A stretch of DNA of 64,000 bases, taken from positions 69,520,526 through 69,584,525 of the forward strand of contig CM054134.1 of the NCBI GenBank assembly GCA_028751875.1, in the 5' to 3' direction. Below, piece after piece: positions 62,701-64,000 of the stretch. Numbering within the stretch: the stretch's first letter is position 1; each line of letters starts with the position of its first letter. Made by a program: the position numbers and the translations under genes. This DNA comes from Rapana venosa (Eukaryota > Mollusca > Gastropoda > Neogastropoda > Muricidae). The notes below the pieces were generated by a model. It was not told the DNA's origin. It saw only the letters and a program-made list of their open reading frames with translations, and searched no databases.

Positions 62701-63190
62701 GTGTTTCACCAATGGCGAGGTTTCTGAGTAAGAGACAATTTTAGTTTTTCACATCCCCACCATTTAGGTAGCCGCATTCCGACTTCAGAGATGATGTCGA
62801 AACACGACACCAGTGTGCATGCGTTTATTTTTTTTCTTTTAATTGTCGTCCGTTTCTACCGGTACGAAATGGCTTACTCTTCCAAAAGGCTTTTTTTTTT
62901 AAAAATAAAAAAAGGGGTTTTAAAGGTTTTTTAAAGAGGTTTTTAAAAGTGTTTTTTTAAAGGAGTTTTAAAGGGTTTTTAACATGTGCGCAAAATGTTC
63001 TGCGTGCGTTTGCGCATGGGGCCTCAGTTTACTGCCTTATCCGAAAGACTTTGACATTCAGTTCAATGTTCCCGTCAAGCGGGGAAGAAAGGGCAAGGCC
63101 AGGGAATCGAACTCAGAACCTCACGGTTTTACACGTTAGGGCAGGTTGAAGGAAGGTCTTAACTATCCTGCCACCTTCCTTCTTGTGTTG
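62700..63190 (-). repeat. SINE family C, full length
   Basis: 3' end first: 'tttcaccaatggcgag', 'gtagccgcattccgacttc', then the A-like middle ('cgcaaaatgttctgcgtgcg'), then inverted box B ('gggaatcgaactcag', 63101) and the head near 63185. An AAAGG/TTTTAAA-rich insertion lies at 62890-62975. Confidence 0.8.
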
Positions 63191-63524
63191 TTTTGTATAC
63201 AAAACATTTGCAAAGATGGTGGGTAGGTTTCTTTGCGTGGAATACAGTGTTACTCTGTCCTAACAGAAAGAAATGCGTCCCCCACAGCGCAAACCCGCGC
63301 CCTCCATTTTTCAATGCCAGGTTTCCCTGTGTGTGTGTGAGTGTTACTTTGTGAGTGCGCCTGGTCCTGTTCATTCTGGTCCTCGTGTGTGTGTGTGTGG
63401 GATGGTGTGTGTGTGTGTGTATAACTTGGCTCTCGTTTGAGACAAGCTATTTTCTTTTTTACAATTTTTTATTTTTTTTTTATTACCAAGAATGGTCCGA
63501 TTTCTTGTTACTCCGACTCTCTTC

Positions 63525-63775
63525 CGTGCACTAAATGCATGGTGTACATGACACCTCGAGTTCATCGTCAAGCGCTTCGATTTGTTTGTCTTTTTACAAG
63601 ATTCAGCGCTATATAAATTCCATATATTATTATTATTAAATCCGAAAGACTAGCACACAGCCCACCAATCATAGTCGAGTAAGTTGAAGAAAACCGTCCA
63701 CTTATATCATGGACAGGGGTCAAACTCTAGATCTTGTGTGTTACTTTTAAAATAAAACCACTGATCCACCCTTTT
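63525..63775 (-). repeat. SINE E fragment with a second retroelement 3' end
   Basis: 'gaaagactagcacacagcccacca' and 'gggtcaaact' match the head half of family E. 'attcagcgctatataaattcc' with (ATT)n at 63599-63640 is the same 3' end as at 37448. Confidence 0.6.
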
Positions 63776-63804
63776 TACCTATCTATCTACTTCTATCTAT
63801 ATAT

Positions 63805-63913
<109 letters not shown>

Positions 63914-64000
63914 AATTGACACTTGATTATGGGTCTTGCGTTATGTACCAAGGGATGAGTGAGATTCAACACTGCCGAGATCTGAGAGTGCTCAATCAGA

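Overview
This is a 64 kb piece of an animal nuclear genome, AT-leaning and extremely rich in microsatellites. The compact set of tRNA-derived SINEs, the long poly-G/poly-C runs, the CA/GA microsatellites and the style of the non-LTR elements suggest a mollusc, most likely a gastropod. That placement is an inference from style; the protein identities only say bilaterian. There are two real protein-coding genes, arranged tail to tail, and almost everything else is repeat or candidate regulatory DNA.

Plus strand: a complete Axin gene, the scaffold of the Wnt/beta-catenin destruction complex. A candidate non-coding first exon ends at 12235. Ten coding exons run from 15937 to 37958. Every junction is GT..AG, the reading phases agree throughout, and the product is 938 residues. 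Domains in order are an N-terminal tankyrase-binding motif, the RGS domain (APC binding), a GSK3-binding helix, a beta-catenin-binding helix, a His-rich linker and the C-terminal DIX domain. The 3' UTR is long, with polyadenylation signals at 39890, 43195, 44290 and 45486.

Minus strand: a five-exon gene (62452 down to 48246) for a DJ-1/PfpI (class I glutamine amidotransferase-like, Hsp31-like) protein of about 228 residues. It has the AVCHG nucleophile elbow. Its second coding exon carries a one-base frameshift in a run of six A.

The first 12 kb hold no gene that I recognise: a miRNA-like hairpin, SINEs, the decayed 3' end of a LINE, microsatellites, and a few complex-sequence islands with promoter- or enhancer-like motifs. 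The introns of both genes and the space between them are packed with at least five SINE families (one with a tRNA-like head joined to 5S rRNA-like sequence), a 470 bp terminal-inverted-repeat element, and a 5'-truncated, frameshifted RT/RNase H LINE at 54.07-56.5 kb.

The most unusual theme is tandem multiplication of splice-site sequence. The acceptor of Axin exon 7 is present in five tandem copies (58 bp unit). The acceptor of the DIX exon is the last unit of an 81 bp array. The DJ-1-like gene's first coding intron holds a 2.7 kb satellite in which nearly every unit, read in the gene's sense, repeats a strong 5' splice-site consensus very like that gene's own exon 1 donor.
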